The notes below the pieces were generated by a model. The model saw only the letters and a list, made by a program, of their open reading frames with translations, had not been told where the DNA came from and did no database searches. This document shows, one piece after another, positions 27,628 through 36,081 of a DNA stretch of 64,000 nt. Position numbers and translations under genes: made by a program. How positions within the stretch are numbered: the stretch's first letter is position 1; each line of letters opens with the position of its first letter. Source of the stretch: Hyphomonadaceae bacterium (GTDB taxonomy: Bacteria; Pseudomonadota; Alphaproteobacteria; Caulobacterales; Aquidulcibacteraceae); NCBI GenBank assembly GCA_016791365.1, contig JAEUMT010000027.1, positions 248,001 to 312,000 on the forward strand. Reading direction: 5' to 3'.

Positions 27628-29225
27628 GCCGCGACGTTCGCCTTGCCTTCCTGGATCGCACGCTTGGCGCGTTCGATCCAAGTGGCGACATCGTCCGCCG
27701 TGGGCGCGGGCGCGGCGCCCCACGCGCGCTGCCCCTCTTCCGACAAGCCCCATTGCGCAACGCCTTCGCACAGATGCGAGGCGTCACTCGCGGCAAGTTC
27801 GCGAGCATCCTGAATGCCGCACGCGACGAGCGCTTGCGCTTCACGCGACTTCATGCCGGGGACCGTGCAAGCGAGCAATGCTTGCGCCTGCCAATCGCGG
27901 ATCACCTTCGCCGAGATATGACGCGCATCGATCTGCTGCTCGCCCTCTTCCGCGTTGAGCGCGAGAAGGTCAGCGATTGTTCTAACGCCAACCGCCTCCA
28001 AGCGCTTGGCCGTCTTCGGGCCAATCGACGGCGCCTGCACGACAGGCGCGCCCTCACTGAGCGTGAATTTCGGCAGCGTCTTTTCGCGCTTCGCCAGAGG
28101 CGCGCCTTCGGGCAATTCGCGCGGCATTTGTTGCTTCGGCTGCGGCGGCGGCGCGACCGGTTGTGGCGCCACCGTCGGGCCGACATCGATCGTGCGCACC
28201 TGCCTGGCGCGCGGGATCGCCGGCGCCTTGCCGTTCGCCGCCCGCGGCGCGGCGCCTTCGCCGGCTTTCGCGCCGATCTCGCGCGGCCACTTGGCGTCAA
28301 GATTTGAGATCGGCGTCTTCAACACTTCCAGCGCATGCATCTCGCGCACGGCCTTGTCGTCCTCGCCAAGCGTGGTGCGCACTTTGCCGGTCTTGCGATA
28401 CTCTTCGTACTGGGCCTCGACCTCTTTGCGCGAGGCGGCGTTGTCGAGCGTCTTCAATACGGCCTGGATCGGAATTTCGAGCGCGAGGAAGAATCCCTGC
28501 AGATCGTCGCCGACACGCGGCGGACGCACCGCGGCTTCTTCGAACGCCTTATCCAGGATGCGCGCCAAGCCAACAGCGGCATAGCCGACAAGCTTGGCGA
28601 TTGTATCCTTCAACTCCTGATCGAGGCCGGCCGGGGGATCCTTCACGCCCTTGGCGAAGTCGTAGTGATCGATCACCGTCTCATAATATTGGTTCGACAG
28701 CTTCGCGCCGGCGCGCACCATCTCCGCCAGCCACTTCTCGCCGCCGGGCGCGTCCATTTTCGGATAGCCGCCCTGGTCGGTTTCGAGGATGCGTTGGAAC
28801 GTCGTGTAGGACTTGGAGAAGCTCCACTCGACGGCGCGGTGGATGACGTTTTCTTCCTCGGTTTGATGCGTATGGAACGGCTGGATCGGATCGACGTAAT
28901 AGTGGCTCATCACGCCGGCCGAGTAAGCAGCCTGCTTCCAATCCTTCGCCGCCATGGCGCGCACCGTGCGGCGATACCATTCCTCGCAAGACTCAATCGC
29001 GCCGCCCCACTCCTTCTCGCGAACGTGCAAGACGTGGTTCTTGAAGTCCTTGAACACCTCGTCCGGCGCCTTGGCGCCGGCGAGATAGTCTTCGTGGAAG
29101 TGCAGCAGCAGATTGCGCCAGCGCTCGGCATCGGGACTTTGCAGATGTCGCAGCGCATCGACCGCGAGGCGATGGTGGTTTGAGCGGCAGCGGCTACCAA
29201 AGACAACCGCATACAAAAGCGACAT
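27624..29225 (-). CDS. Zinc-dependent phospholipase C-like domain fused to DUF4332 helix-hairpin-helix
   Basis: 533 residues. Residues 1 to about 230 look like the zinc-dependent phospholipase C/S1-P1 nuclease fold: HHRLAVDALR, LLHFHEDYLAG, AGVMSHYYVDPIQPFHTHQ and VIHRAVEW supply many His/Asp metal ligands. A Pro-rich linker (about 330-390) follows. The end, from about 395, holds helix-hairpin-helix units (APSIGPKTAKRLEAVGVRTIADLL and LLACTVPGMKSREAQALVACGI) of the DUF4332 kind. The first part suggests phosphodiester hydrolysis and the second binding of nucleic acid or protein. The cellular role is not known. No signal peptide is seen. Confidence 0.85.
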   Translation of the reverse strand: MSLLYAVVFGSRCRSNHHRLAVDALRHLQSPDAERWRNLLLHFHEDYLAGAKAPDEVFKDFKNHVLHVREKEWGGAIESCEEWYRRTVRAMAAKDWKQAAYSAGVMSHYYVDPIQPFHTHQTEEENVIHRAVEWSFSKSYTTFQRILETDQGGYPKMDAPGGEKWLAEMVRAGAKLSNQYYETVIDHYDFAKGVKDPPAGLDQELKDTIAKLVGYAAVGLARILDKAFEEAAVRPPRVGDDLQGFFLALEIPIQAVLKTLDNAASRKEVEAQYEEYRKTGKVRTTLGEDDKAVREMHALEVLKTPISNLDAKWPREIGAKAGEGAAPRAANGKAPAIPRARQVRTIDVGPTVAPQPVAPPPQPKQQMPRELPEGAPLAKREKTLPKFTLSEGAPVVQAPSIGPKTAKRLEAVGVRTIADLLALNAEEGEQQIDARHISAKVIRDWQAQALLACTVPGMKSREAQALVACGIQDARELAASDASHLCEGVAQWGLSEEGQRAWGAAPAPTADDVATWIERAKRAIQEGKANVAA

Positions 29226-29294
29226 GACTTCCTGACCCTCGCCTCAGGGATAAACGCGAGGTTAAGAAATCAGGCCGGTTTGGTTAGCGAGCGG

Positions 29295-30959
29295 TTAACC
29301 GCCGCGCACCAGCCCCCAGTCTTCGCTGAGAATCCGCACCAAACGCTCGTGCCGCTCCTCGATGGCCTGGAGGGTCCAATCCGCGATTGGCGCGATATCC
29401 TTGCTCAGGGCGTAGATCGGGCTGTTGGTATCGAAATAAATCGCCCGCTTCTTGCCGTAGGGCTTTGTGTCCGCTTCCTTGTTCTGGTCGTAGGTCAGCA
29501 GCGTCATGTTGCCCAGCAGGTTGGCCAGTTCGTTTCGAAGCGCCGGGTCCGGGAAGATATCGTTCCAGCCAGGCCCGCCGCCCTTCGGCAGAACGTGCTC
29601 GACCGTCGCATCGTCGGTCATCCGGACGAGGCGACCGCCAGGCATCGCCGCTTCAAGGCGCATCAGCAGCAAACGGCGCTGACGGTCGCGTTTGCGGGAG
29701 CGATTGAGGGTGGCGAAGAAGCGGCCCTGTTCGGCTTCGGTAAGCGCCAGCGCGCGCTGCTTGCCCTCGCCCGCGTGCAGTATCTTATCGTCGCCGATAT
29801 ATTTGATGATGTTGGCGTAGCGCGCCTCGCGATCGCGGTTTTCGACGACCGACAATTCGCATGCGAAGGTGAAGCGATCGAGGGCCTGGAAAAAGCGGCG
29901 CGCGCGCTCGTGTTCGGTTGAATGTTCGGCGAGAAACGCAATCGCGCACGGCGCCCAGTCCCACTCCTGCACTTCCTTCATCAGCGCGACGCGGCGGTTG
30001 ACCTCCGCGCTCGCGGGGCCGACGTCGATTGATCCGGCGAAGATCGAGCGCAGCGCGTGCGCGTAACGTGGCAATTGCTCGAACAGGAACGTGCGCACGC
30101 CGCCCGCCCGCTCGACCGCGGTGCGGAAAGACGCCAGATCGCCGGGCGAGAGCATTGGCTCGCCTGTGAGTAGGAACGGCATCATATAAAGCAATCGCGC
30201 GAAATTCTCGCGTTCAAACAGGTCTTCCGTCTGCTCCCATTTGCGGGCCGCGGCGTCAGCCTCGGTGTTCGAGAGACCGGCGTTCTCCAATAGGTCGCTC
30301 TTGATTATGTCGGCGCCGGAAAGCGGCGAGCCCCGCTTGTTGAGGGTGTTGAACACCGTTTGCGCGCAACCCCGCTCGTCGGCATCCACCACGTTCAGCG
30401 TGCACGCGCGCGCGACGTAGGACATGAACGCGTCAAGCTCACGGTCTTCGGTGATCTTGCTCAGCTCAGCTTCGATCGTACGCGCGGCGTTGGCGATCAA
30501 ATCCTTCGAATCCACGCCTATTTCAACGTGCCGCGCGAGCTCGGCCATGTGGCCGCTCTCCTGGACAAACCCCAAGTAGAAATTCTGATCCTCGTCGCGC
30601 AACAGCACGCGCGGCGTGTGACCGTCCATGATCAAGGTTTGATACTGCTTTGAGCGGCCCGGAATGCGGTCGCGCACATATGCAAGCAGCATAGTCAGTG
30701 TCGCAAGGCGTTGTTGACCATCAGATACTTCAAGCTTGCCGTTGTTCTTCACCAGCACAATTTGCCCGATAAAGTAAAACGTCGCGCCGCGCTTATAAGC
30801 GCGCCAAAGATCTTGGATAAGCTCGCGCACTTCGCGCTCGGTCCAAGTATATGGACGCTGATAGCGCGGCACTTTCAGCTGCTTGCGCGTCAGCACCGCG
30901 GCGACGTTGAGGATTTGAGATGTCAGCCCAAGCGGCGTATCGCCGAATGCACTCGCCAT
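29295..30959 (-). CDS. DUF262/DUF1524 protein, GmrSD-like type IV restriction enzyme
   Basis: 554-residue single chain with both parts of GmrSD. The N-terminal DUF262 has PRYQRPYTW (31-39) and SDGQQRLATL (79-88), the ParB-like nucleotide-hydrolysing signature. The C-terminal DUF1524 has VEHVLPKG (453-460), then NLLGNMTLLTYDQN, the His-Me nuclease pattern. GmrSD cuts phage DNA with glucosylated hydroxymethylcytosine; which modification this protein reads is unknown. GGGGAG lies before the ATG at 30959. It stands alone with no methylase beside it, as expected for type IV systems. Confidence 0.9.
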   Translation of the reverse strand: MASAFGDTPLGLTSQILNVAAVLTRKQLKVPRYQRPYTWTEREVRELIQDLWRAYKRGATFYFIGQIVLVKNNGKLEVSDGQQRLATLTMLLAYVRDRIPGRSKQYQTLIMDGHTPRVLLRDEDQNFYLGFVQESGHMAELARHVEIGVDSKDLIANAARTIEAELSKITEDRELDAFMSYVARACTLNVVDADERGCAQTVFNTLNKRGSPLSGADIIKSDLLENAGLSNTEADAAARKWEQTEDLFERENFARLLYMMPFLLTGEPMLSPGDLASFRTAVERAGGVRTFLFEQLPRYAHALRSIFAGSIDVGPASAEVNRRVALMKEVQEWDWAPCAIAFLAEHSTEHERARRFFQALDRFTFACELSVVENRDREARYANIIKYIGDDKILHAGEGKQRALALTEAEQGRFFATLNRSRKRDRQRRLLLMRLEAAMPGGRLVRMTDDATVEHVLPKGGGPGWNDIFPDPALRNELANLLGNMTLLTYDQNKEADTKPYGKKRAIYFDTNSPIYALSKDIAPIADWTLQAIEERHERLVRILSEDWGLVRGG

Positions 30960-31082
30960 GGTTTTCTCCCCACGGAAATTATGTTCTTGAATTTATCGTT
31001 GCGCGCGGATGAAGCGTGCGCAATGCGGCGCTCGGGAGAACGCAGCGCACGTCCGTCCGGCGTTTCCCAAAAAGCACGCCGC

Positions 31083-31925
31083 CTACGCGGTATGCGTGGG
31101 CGCCAATGGTGCAACCTCAAAGTGAGGCGCATCACTTATGTGAAAAAAATCACTAAAACCGCGACGCTCAAATGCACGCACGGACGCGCGAGCGCCATCG
31201 CCATTCGTGAAGCCGACACGCCGGACCCGTGATTGCCCCTCATTTGCGGTGAGCACGTTCGTGAGACGGCGGGCAATCGCCTCACCGGAATCCATCCACA
31301 CGCAAGATCTCGGCGCCGCCGCCGCCAGTTCCGCGGCGAGCAACGGAAAATGGGTGCAGGCGAGCGCGACAACATCGACCTCTGCCCCGCCAGGCGCGCC
31401 GAACAGGCCGTCTATCGCTTCTGTGATCGCAGCCGTCCCGGGATCATCTCCGGCAAGCTTGCGCTCTGCCGCCTCGACGAGCGCCGCCGATCCAAATCGA
31501 ACGATCCGCTTATCCCCAGCGAACCGCGCGATCAGATCATTTGTATAGGCGCGCTGCACCGTAGCGGGCGTCGCCAGCAGACCGATCACGCCTGTGCGCG
31601 TGAGAGCCGCCGCCGGCTTGATCGGCGGCACCACGCCGACAACGGGCACTGACAATGCAGCACGCACAGGATCGAGCGCGATCGTGGACGCGGTGTTGCA
31701 TGCGACGACGACAGCTTCCGGCGCCCACTCTTCCACCAAACGCGTGAGCAACGCCGGCACGCGCTGCTGCAATTGCGCATCGCTCTTCAAACCATACGGC
31801 AGCCATGCATTGTCGGCGACGTAGTCGAGTTCAAGGGCGCGGCCCGACGCGGCGATCGCATCCAGCACCGACAATCCGCCGACACCGGAATCGAAGACCA
31901 GAACGCGCTGTGCGCCGTTAACCAT
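31083..31925 (-). CDS. murI: Glutamate racemase
   Basis: Converts L- to D-glutamate for peptidoglycan. 280 residues with FDSGVGGLSVL (11-21), the first catalytic Cys in VVACNTASTIA and the second in ALACTHFPLL, plus the ADNAWLPYG block (usually D-x-x-x-x-PYG). The ATG at 31925 is preferred to a TTG 12 bases upstream. The C-terminus runs about 25 residues beyond the usual end. It is divergent from the metallo-beta-lactamase-fold gene. Confidence 0.94.
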   Translation of the reverse strand: MVNGAQRVLVFDSGVGGLSVLDAIAASGRALELDYVADNAWLPYGLKSDAQLQQRVPALLTRLVEEWAPEAVVVACNTASTIALDPVRAALSVPVVGVVPPIKPAAALTRTGVIGLLATPATVQRAYTNDLIARFAGDKRIVRFGSAALVEAAERKLAGDDPGTAAITEAIDGLFGAPGGAEVDVVALACTHFPLLAAELAAAAPRSCVWMDSGEAIARRLTNVLTANEGQSRVRRVGFTNGDGARASVRAFERRGFSDFFHISDAPHFEVAPLAPTHTA

Positions 31926-32124
31926 TTTGACGATCAAACCGCATCAGGAACATTAACGAACGCTCTGATTTAGACGCGCTTTTCTGTTTCGGCCACAACA
32001 CAGCACGCATCTGTGGAAACCCTGTGTTAACCGACTTTGCGGGAATCATAACCACGGGTAGCAACGCTGATTGGGGTTTTACGTCAACGCGCCGGAGCGC
32101 GCGTTAGTGATCGGGGTCGGTTTT

Positions 32125-33084
32125 ATGAACGCCATCGGCAAATCATCCGTCGTCTTCGTGACGCTCTCGGGTCTGTTCTGGGGCGGATGGGTGTTGGGCT
32201 CGCAGACGCCCGAGGGCCAAGAGGCCATTGCGCGCGCGTACGCAACATACACCGAGCAACAAACGGTCACCAACGAAGACCTCTTCGACTCCACCGCGCT
32301 TCGCGCCGTCGTTTGCGGCGGCAGCGAGAATGGCGCGCAGCAACCGTGCCTCGCCGTGGTCGCCGGCGGCAAGCTCTTCGTCGTCGATGCGGGCTCAGGC
32401 GCGGCCACCTCGCTGGCGCAGCGCGGCGTGCCGATGGCGCGCCTGCAAGCAGTCTTGCTGACAAGCTCCGGCATGCAGCAAATGGCCGACCTCGGCGAGA
32501 TGTTTGGCGAAGCCGCACGCGGGCGCGACGACGCCTTGCTGCCGGTGTACGGCCCCGCTGACACACAACGTATGGTCGATGGCCTGAACCAGGCCGCCGG
32601 CATGGATGGGGCGACACGCGGCCTCCAGGCCTGGGGCCCCTCGCCGGAGCCGGGCCGCTCCGTCATCGTGTTCGAAGCTGACGGCCTCACGGTCTCGGCG
32701 TTCACGACGCAAGAAGACGCCTTTAGCGGCCGTGTTGGCTATCGCTTCGACTATCGCGGCCGCTCGATCGTCGTCGGCGGCGACGGCCGCGTCGTTGGTG
32801 CGGACGCCGCCGCCAACGCGGACGTGGTTCTGCAAAGCGCGCACAGCCAGGCGCTCGCGCATCTGCATCAGCAGGCCAGCATGACGGCCGCGGAAGTTGC
32901 CGCGCACGCCAGCACGTCAAACGCCGGCCTCGTCGTACTGACGGGCGCCGGCAATCAGGTTGAAGCGCAAGTGCAGATCGCCGAAGCCCGCGCCGCCGGA
33001 TTCAGCGACGTGGTGTCCGGGCGCGTGGGAACGCTGGTGGAGCTGCCGCTGGACAACATGGACATCAACGTCCGCCCGCTTTGA
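32125..33084 (+). CDS. Membrane-anchored metallo-beta-lactamase-fold protein lacking the metal site
   Basis: 319 residues with one N-terminal hydrophobic anchor (about 8-25). The MBL/RNase Z fold is marked by KLFVVDAGSGA (84-94) and GYRFDYRGRSIVVGGDGR. The obligatory THxHxDH motif is replaced by LTSSGMQQMADLGE (112-125), with no His at all. Later ligand positions also read as non-ligand residues. It is therefore a likely pseudo-enzyme on the periplasmic side. A GGGG site supports the ATG at 32125. A strong terminator follows. Confidence 0.82.
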   Translation: MNAIGKSSVVFVTLSGLFWGGWVLGSQTPEGQEAIARAYATYTEQQTVTNEDLFDSTALRAVVCGGSENGAQQPCLAVVAGGKLFVVDAGSGAATSLAQRGVPMARLQAVLLTSSGMQQMADLGEMFGEAARGRDDALLPVYGPADTQRMVDGLNQAAGMDGATRGLQAWGPSPEPGRSVIVFEADGLTVSAFTTQEDAFSGRVGYRFDYRGRSIVVGGDGRVVGADAAANADVVLQSAHSQALAHLHQQASMTAAEVAAHASTSNAGLVVLTGAGNQVEAQVQIAEARAAGFSDVVSGRVGTLVELPLDNMDINVRPL

Positions 33085-33110
33085 GGCGCGGGGCCGATCC
33101 ACGAAACGCA

Positions 33111-33135
33111 AAGGGGAGCTTCGGCTCCCCTTTTT
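33111..33135 (+). terminator. Rho-independent terminator
   Basis: A 9-bp stem, AAGGGGAGC at 33111-33119 and its complement at 33124-33132, with the stable tetraloop TTCG and a run of five T (33131-33135). It lies 26 bases after the MBL-fold gene and 60 bases before the next gene. Confidence 0.93.
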
Positions 33136-33195
33136 ACTGCGCGGAACACAGCTCCCGAACTTGCGGCGCCGCCGCCCACGCCTACAGTCCGCCTC

Positions 33196-33996
33196 ATGCG
33201 CGCGCTCCTCGCCTTCCTTGCCTTGGCCCTCCTTGCAACGCCTGCATCAGCGGACCGGTTTGCGCTGACTTATGACGGCTTTGGACTGGGCTTCGTGCCG
33301 GTGGGAGGCGTCGCCGTTGACGCCGACGTCACCGACGAAAGCTATGACATCTCCGCGACGGTAGCCTCACGCGGCATCCTCAATCTGTTCGAGCGCACAA
33401 ATATTCGGGCCAATTCTTCTGGTGCGATCAGCAATGGCGCCGTGCGCTGGCAGCGCTACGACCTCGACCACCACTACAGCCGCAAACGGCGAACGATCAG
33501 CATGCAAGCCGATGCGCATGGCGCGATCACATCACAGATCGAACCAATCTACCGCACATGGGGCGATCCTGCCGCCACCGAAGAACAACGCCGCGCCTCC
33601 CGCGACCCGCTCTCGAACGTTGTGGCGATGGCGATCGATGTCGGGCGCACGCGGCGCTGCGAGGGCGTGTATCCGACCTTCGATGGCCGCTTTCACTATC
33701 TGCTGCAGCTCGGCGGCGGCGATACCGATCCCTACGAAGGCGGCGGCTATGAAGGCGAGGTTCTGAAATGCACCCTCACCTACGTGGCGGTCAGCGGCTT
33801 CAACCAACGCGACCAGGGCCGCCGACGCATTCCCGAGGGCCAAGTCTGGTTCGCACTCATGCGGGATGCCGCCTTTGCGCCGCCCGTCCGCATCTCGACG
33901 CCGCTTTCGGCCGGCGGCGCGACAATCCGGCTCGCGAGTTTCCGGCGCGCCCGCGTTGACGTGCAGTACGCACCCGATACACCCGCCACACCTTGA
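33196..33996 (+). CDS. DUF3108-like exported protein
   Basis: 266 residues with a cleavable signal peptide ending ATPASA. The mature protein begins with FALTYDGFGLGFVPVGGV, the beta-rich opening common to DUF3108 proteins in alphaproteobacteria, and has RCEGVYPTFDGRFHYLL in the middle. Function is unknown; it is often found next to rsmB. The stop overlaps the rsmB start as TTGA. Confidence 0.82.
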   Translation: MRALLAFLALALLATPASADRFALTYDGFGLGFVPVGGVAVDADVTDESYDISATVASRGILNLFERTNIRANSSGAISNGAVRWQRYDLDHHYSRKRRTISMQADAHGAITSQIEPIYRTWGDPAATEEQRRASRDPLSNVVAMAIDVGRTRRCEGVYPTFDGRFHYLLQLGGGDTDPYEGGGYEGEVLKCTLTYVAVSGFNQRDQGRRRIPEGQVWFALMRDAAFAPPVRISTPLSAGGATIRLASFRRARVDVQYAPDTPATP

Positions 33997-35357
33997 CCGC
34001 CCGCCGCGCCGCCACTGATCTCCTCGTCGCCGTAATGGATCGCGGCCGCGCGCTTGAAGACGCGCTCAACGAAACGCCAAGCTTCAACGCGCTCGAAGGC
34101 CGCGACCGCGCTTTTGCGCGCGCGCTGGTGACCGCCGGCCTCCGGCGCTTGGGCGGCATCAACACTGTGCTTTCGGAATTCCTCGCGCGCCCGCTGCCGG
34201 ATGACGCCAACCACGCGCGCGCGCTTCTGCATCTCGGCGCGGCTCAATTGCTGGTGCTCGGCACGCCCGCGCACGCGGCTGTCGGCGAAACCGTTGAAAC
34301 CGCCAACCACATGCGCGAGGCGCGCGGCTTCGCGAAGCTGATGAACGCCGTGCTCCGCAAAGTCGCAAGCAACGGCCAGGACATACTCGACGACCTGCCG
34401 CCTGGCGCGGACCTGCCGCACTGGCTCTACACACGTTGGCGCGCGGCTTACGGCGATGCCGCGCCACAAATCGCCGAAGCGCTGCTCAATGAACCGCCGC
34501 TCGATGTTTCAGTGAAAGATGATGCAGCGGGCTGGGCCGAAAAACTCGGCGGTGAAGTGACGCCGACGGGAAGCGTTCGACTCCCCCTCTCCCTTGCGGA
34601 GAGGGGGTTGGGGGGCGAGGGGCGTGCAAGCGCGCAGGCGCCTGAGCGTCGTAACGCCCCTCACCCGCCGGCTTCGCCGGCGCCCTCTCCGCAAGGGAGA
34701 GGGCAGATAGAGCAACTCCCCGGCTTCGACGACGGCGCCTGGTGGGTGCAGGACGCCGCCGCCGCGCTGCCGGCAAAGCTGCTCGGCGACGTGCGCGGAA
34801 AACGCGTGCTCGATCTTTGCGCCGCCCCCGGCGGCAAGACCTTGCAGCTCGCGGCGGCAGGCGCGCACGTCACCGCCGTCGATAAATCCGAAGCGCGCCT
34901 AAAGCGCCTGCGCGAAAATCTCGCGCGCACCAAACTCAAAGCCGAAGTGATCTGCGCCGACGCGCTCACGTTCAGCGCCGAACCCTTCGACGCCATCCTG
35001 CTCGACGCGCCCTGCACCTCGACCGGCACGCTCCGCCGTCACCCAGATGTCGCCTGGCTGCGTCGCCCGACTGACGTGAAGGCGCTCTCCGATCTGCAAG
35101 CTCAGCTCATCGAAGCCACGGCCAAGCTGCTCAAACCTGGCGCGCCGCTGATCTACGCCGTTTGTTCGCTCGAGCCCGAAGAAGGCCCCGGCGTCGTTGC
35201 GGCAGCCTTACGCAATGGCTGGAAGCGCGCACCGCTCGGCAACGAAATCCCATCCCAATTCATCACCGCCGACGGCGACATGCGCACGCATCCCGGCCAT
35301 TGGCCCGAGATCGGCGGCCTCGACGGCTTCTACGCCGCCCGTTTGCTGCGCAGCTAA
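33993..35357 (+). CDS. rsmB: 16S rRNA cytosine-967 C5-methyltransferase
   Basis: SAM-dependent enzyme of 454 residues with an N-terminal NusB-like domain (about 1-140) and a methyltransferase domain. DLCAAPGGKTLQLAAAGA is the SAM site, DAPCTSTGTLRRHPD holds the catalytic Cys and YAVCSLEPEEG the second Cys. It starts with TTG at 33993 inside the stop of the preceding gene. Residues about 197-240 are a low-complexity stretch (LAERGLGGEGRAS..., PSPQGRG) encoded by a palindromic repeat inserted without breaking the frame; normal homologues should lack it. Confidence 0.94.
   Translation: MTARRAATDLLVAVMDRGRALEDALNETPSFNALEGRDRAFARALVTAGLRRLGGINTVLSEFLARPLPDDANHARALLHLGAAQLLVLGTPAHAAVGETVETANHMREARGFAKLMNAVLRKVASNGQDILDDLPPGADLPHWLYTRWRAAYGDAAPQIAEALLNEPPLDVSVKDDAAGWAEKLGGEVTPTGSVRLPLSLAERGLGGEGRASAQAPERRNAPHPPASPAPSPQGRGQIEQLPGFDDGAWWVQDAAAALPAKLLGDVRGKRVLDLCAAPGGKTLQLAAAGAHVTAVDKSEARLKRLRENLARTKLKAEVICADALTFSAEPFDAILLDAPCTSTGTLRRHPDVAWLRRPTDVKALSDLQAQLIEATAKLLKPGAPLIYAVCSLEPEEGPGVVAAALRNGWKRAPLGNEIPSQFITADGDMRTHPGHWPEIGGLDGFYAARLLRS
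34585..34703. repeat. Palindromic element inserted in frame within rsmB
   Basis: The ends are a perfect 21-bp inverted repeat (34585-34605 and 34683-34703) starting CCCTCTCCCTTGCGGAGAGG. An inner pair, GAGGGGCGT at 34617-34625 and its complement at 34654-34662, and a small GCCGGCTTCGCCGGC hairpin (34667-34681) complete the fold. A diverged relative lies between hutI and hutU. The element keeps all three codon phases open enough to stay in the rsmB frame. Confidence 0.88.
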
Positions 35358-35414
35358 GCGCCAACGGAACCCACTCGCCTTGCGCCCGCTCCCCCGCGCG
35401 GGGTACGACAAATC

Positions 35415-36077
35415 ATGGCGCGGACGCTCATTTCACCTTCGATATTGGCAGCGGATTTCTCCAAGCTGGGTGAGGAAGTGCGCGCGGCCGAGGAAGCCGG
35501 CGCGGACATGATCCATGTCGACGTGATGGACGGCCACTTCGTGCCGAACATCTCGATCGGCCCCAGCGTCGTGAAATCGATCCGCCCGTATTCGAAACTG
35601 CCGTTCGACGTGCATTTGATGATCGCGCCCGTCGATCCCTACATCCAAGCCTTCCGCGACGCCGGCGCCGACATCATCACCGTGCATCCCGAAGCCGGCC
35701 CACACCTGCACCGCACGCTGCAAGCGATCCGCGCAACCGGCGCCAAAGCTGGCGTCTCACTCAATCCCGGCACACCGGCCGAAGCCGTCGATCCGGTGAT
35801 CGATCTCATCGACCTAGTTCTCGTCATGAGCGTGAACCCCGGTTTCGGCGGCCAGAGCTTCATCGAGACGGCGCTGCCGAAGATAGAAAAGCTGCGCAAA
35901 AAAATCGATGCGTCGGGCCGCGACATCATTCTCGAAGTCGATGGCGGCGTGAACGCGAAGAACGCGGCGCGCGTCGTAGGCGCCGGCGCTACCGCGCTCG
36001 TCGCCGGCACCGCTGTCTATGGCGGCGATCCGACGGCGTACGCAGACAACATCAAAAGATTGAGAGTGGCCGCGTAG
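35415..36077 (+). CDS. rpe: Ribulose-phosphate 3-epimerase
   Basis: TIM-barrel enzyme of 220 residues that interconverts ribulose-5-phosphate and xylulose-5-phosphate in the pentose phosphate pathway. [17 protein letters not shown] starts the barrel, and [14 protein letters not shown] and DVHLMI carry metal and catalytic residues. [16 protein letters not shown] and [12 protein letters not shown] complete the set. It lies 57 bases after rsmB and 4 bases before the heparinase gene, an order known from other alphaproteobacteria. Confidence 0.97.
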   Translation: MARTLISPSILAADFSKLGEEVRAAEEAGADMIHVDVMDGHFVPNISIGPSVVKSIRPYSKLPFDVHLMIAPVDPYIQAFRDAGADIITVHPEAGPHLHRTLQAIRATGAKAGVSLNPGTPAEAVDPVIDLIDLVLVMSVNPGFGGQSFIETALPKIEKLRKKIDASGRDIILEVDGGVNAKNAARVVGAGATALVAGTAVYGGDPTAYADNIKRLRVAA

Positions 36078-36081
36078 CTCG

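Noticed and set aside
32008-32020. TTTCCACA-like sequence resembling a DnaA box
   Set aside because: A single imperfect copy with no cluster, no AT-rich unwinding region and no origin genes nearby.
31917-32030. TTAACC motifs near murI that resemble CtrA half-sites
   Set aside because: The second half-site at the right spacing (TTAA-N7-TTAA) is missing, and one copy is part of the murI start codons.
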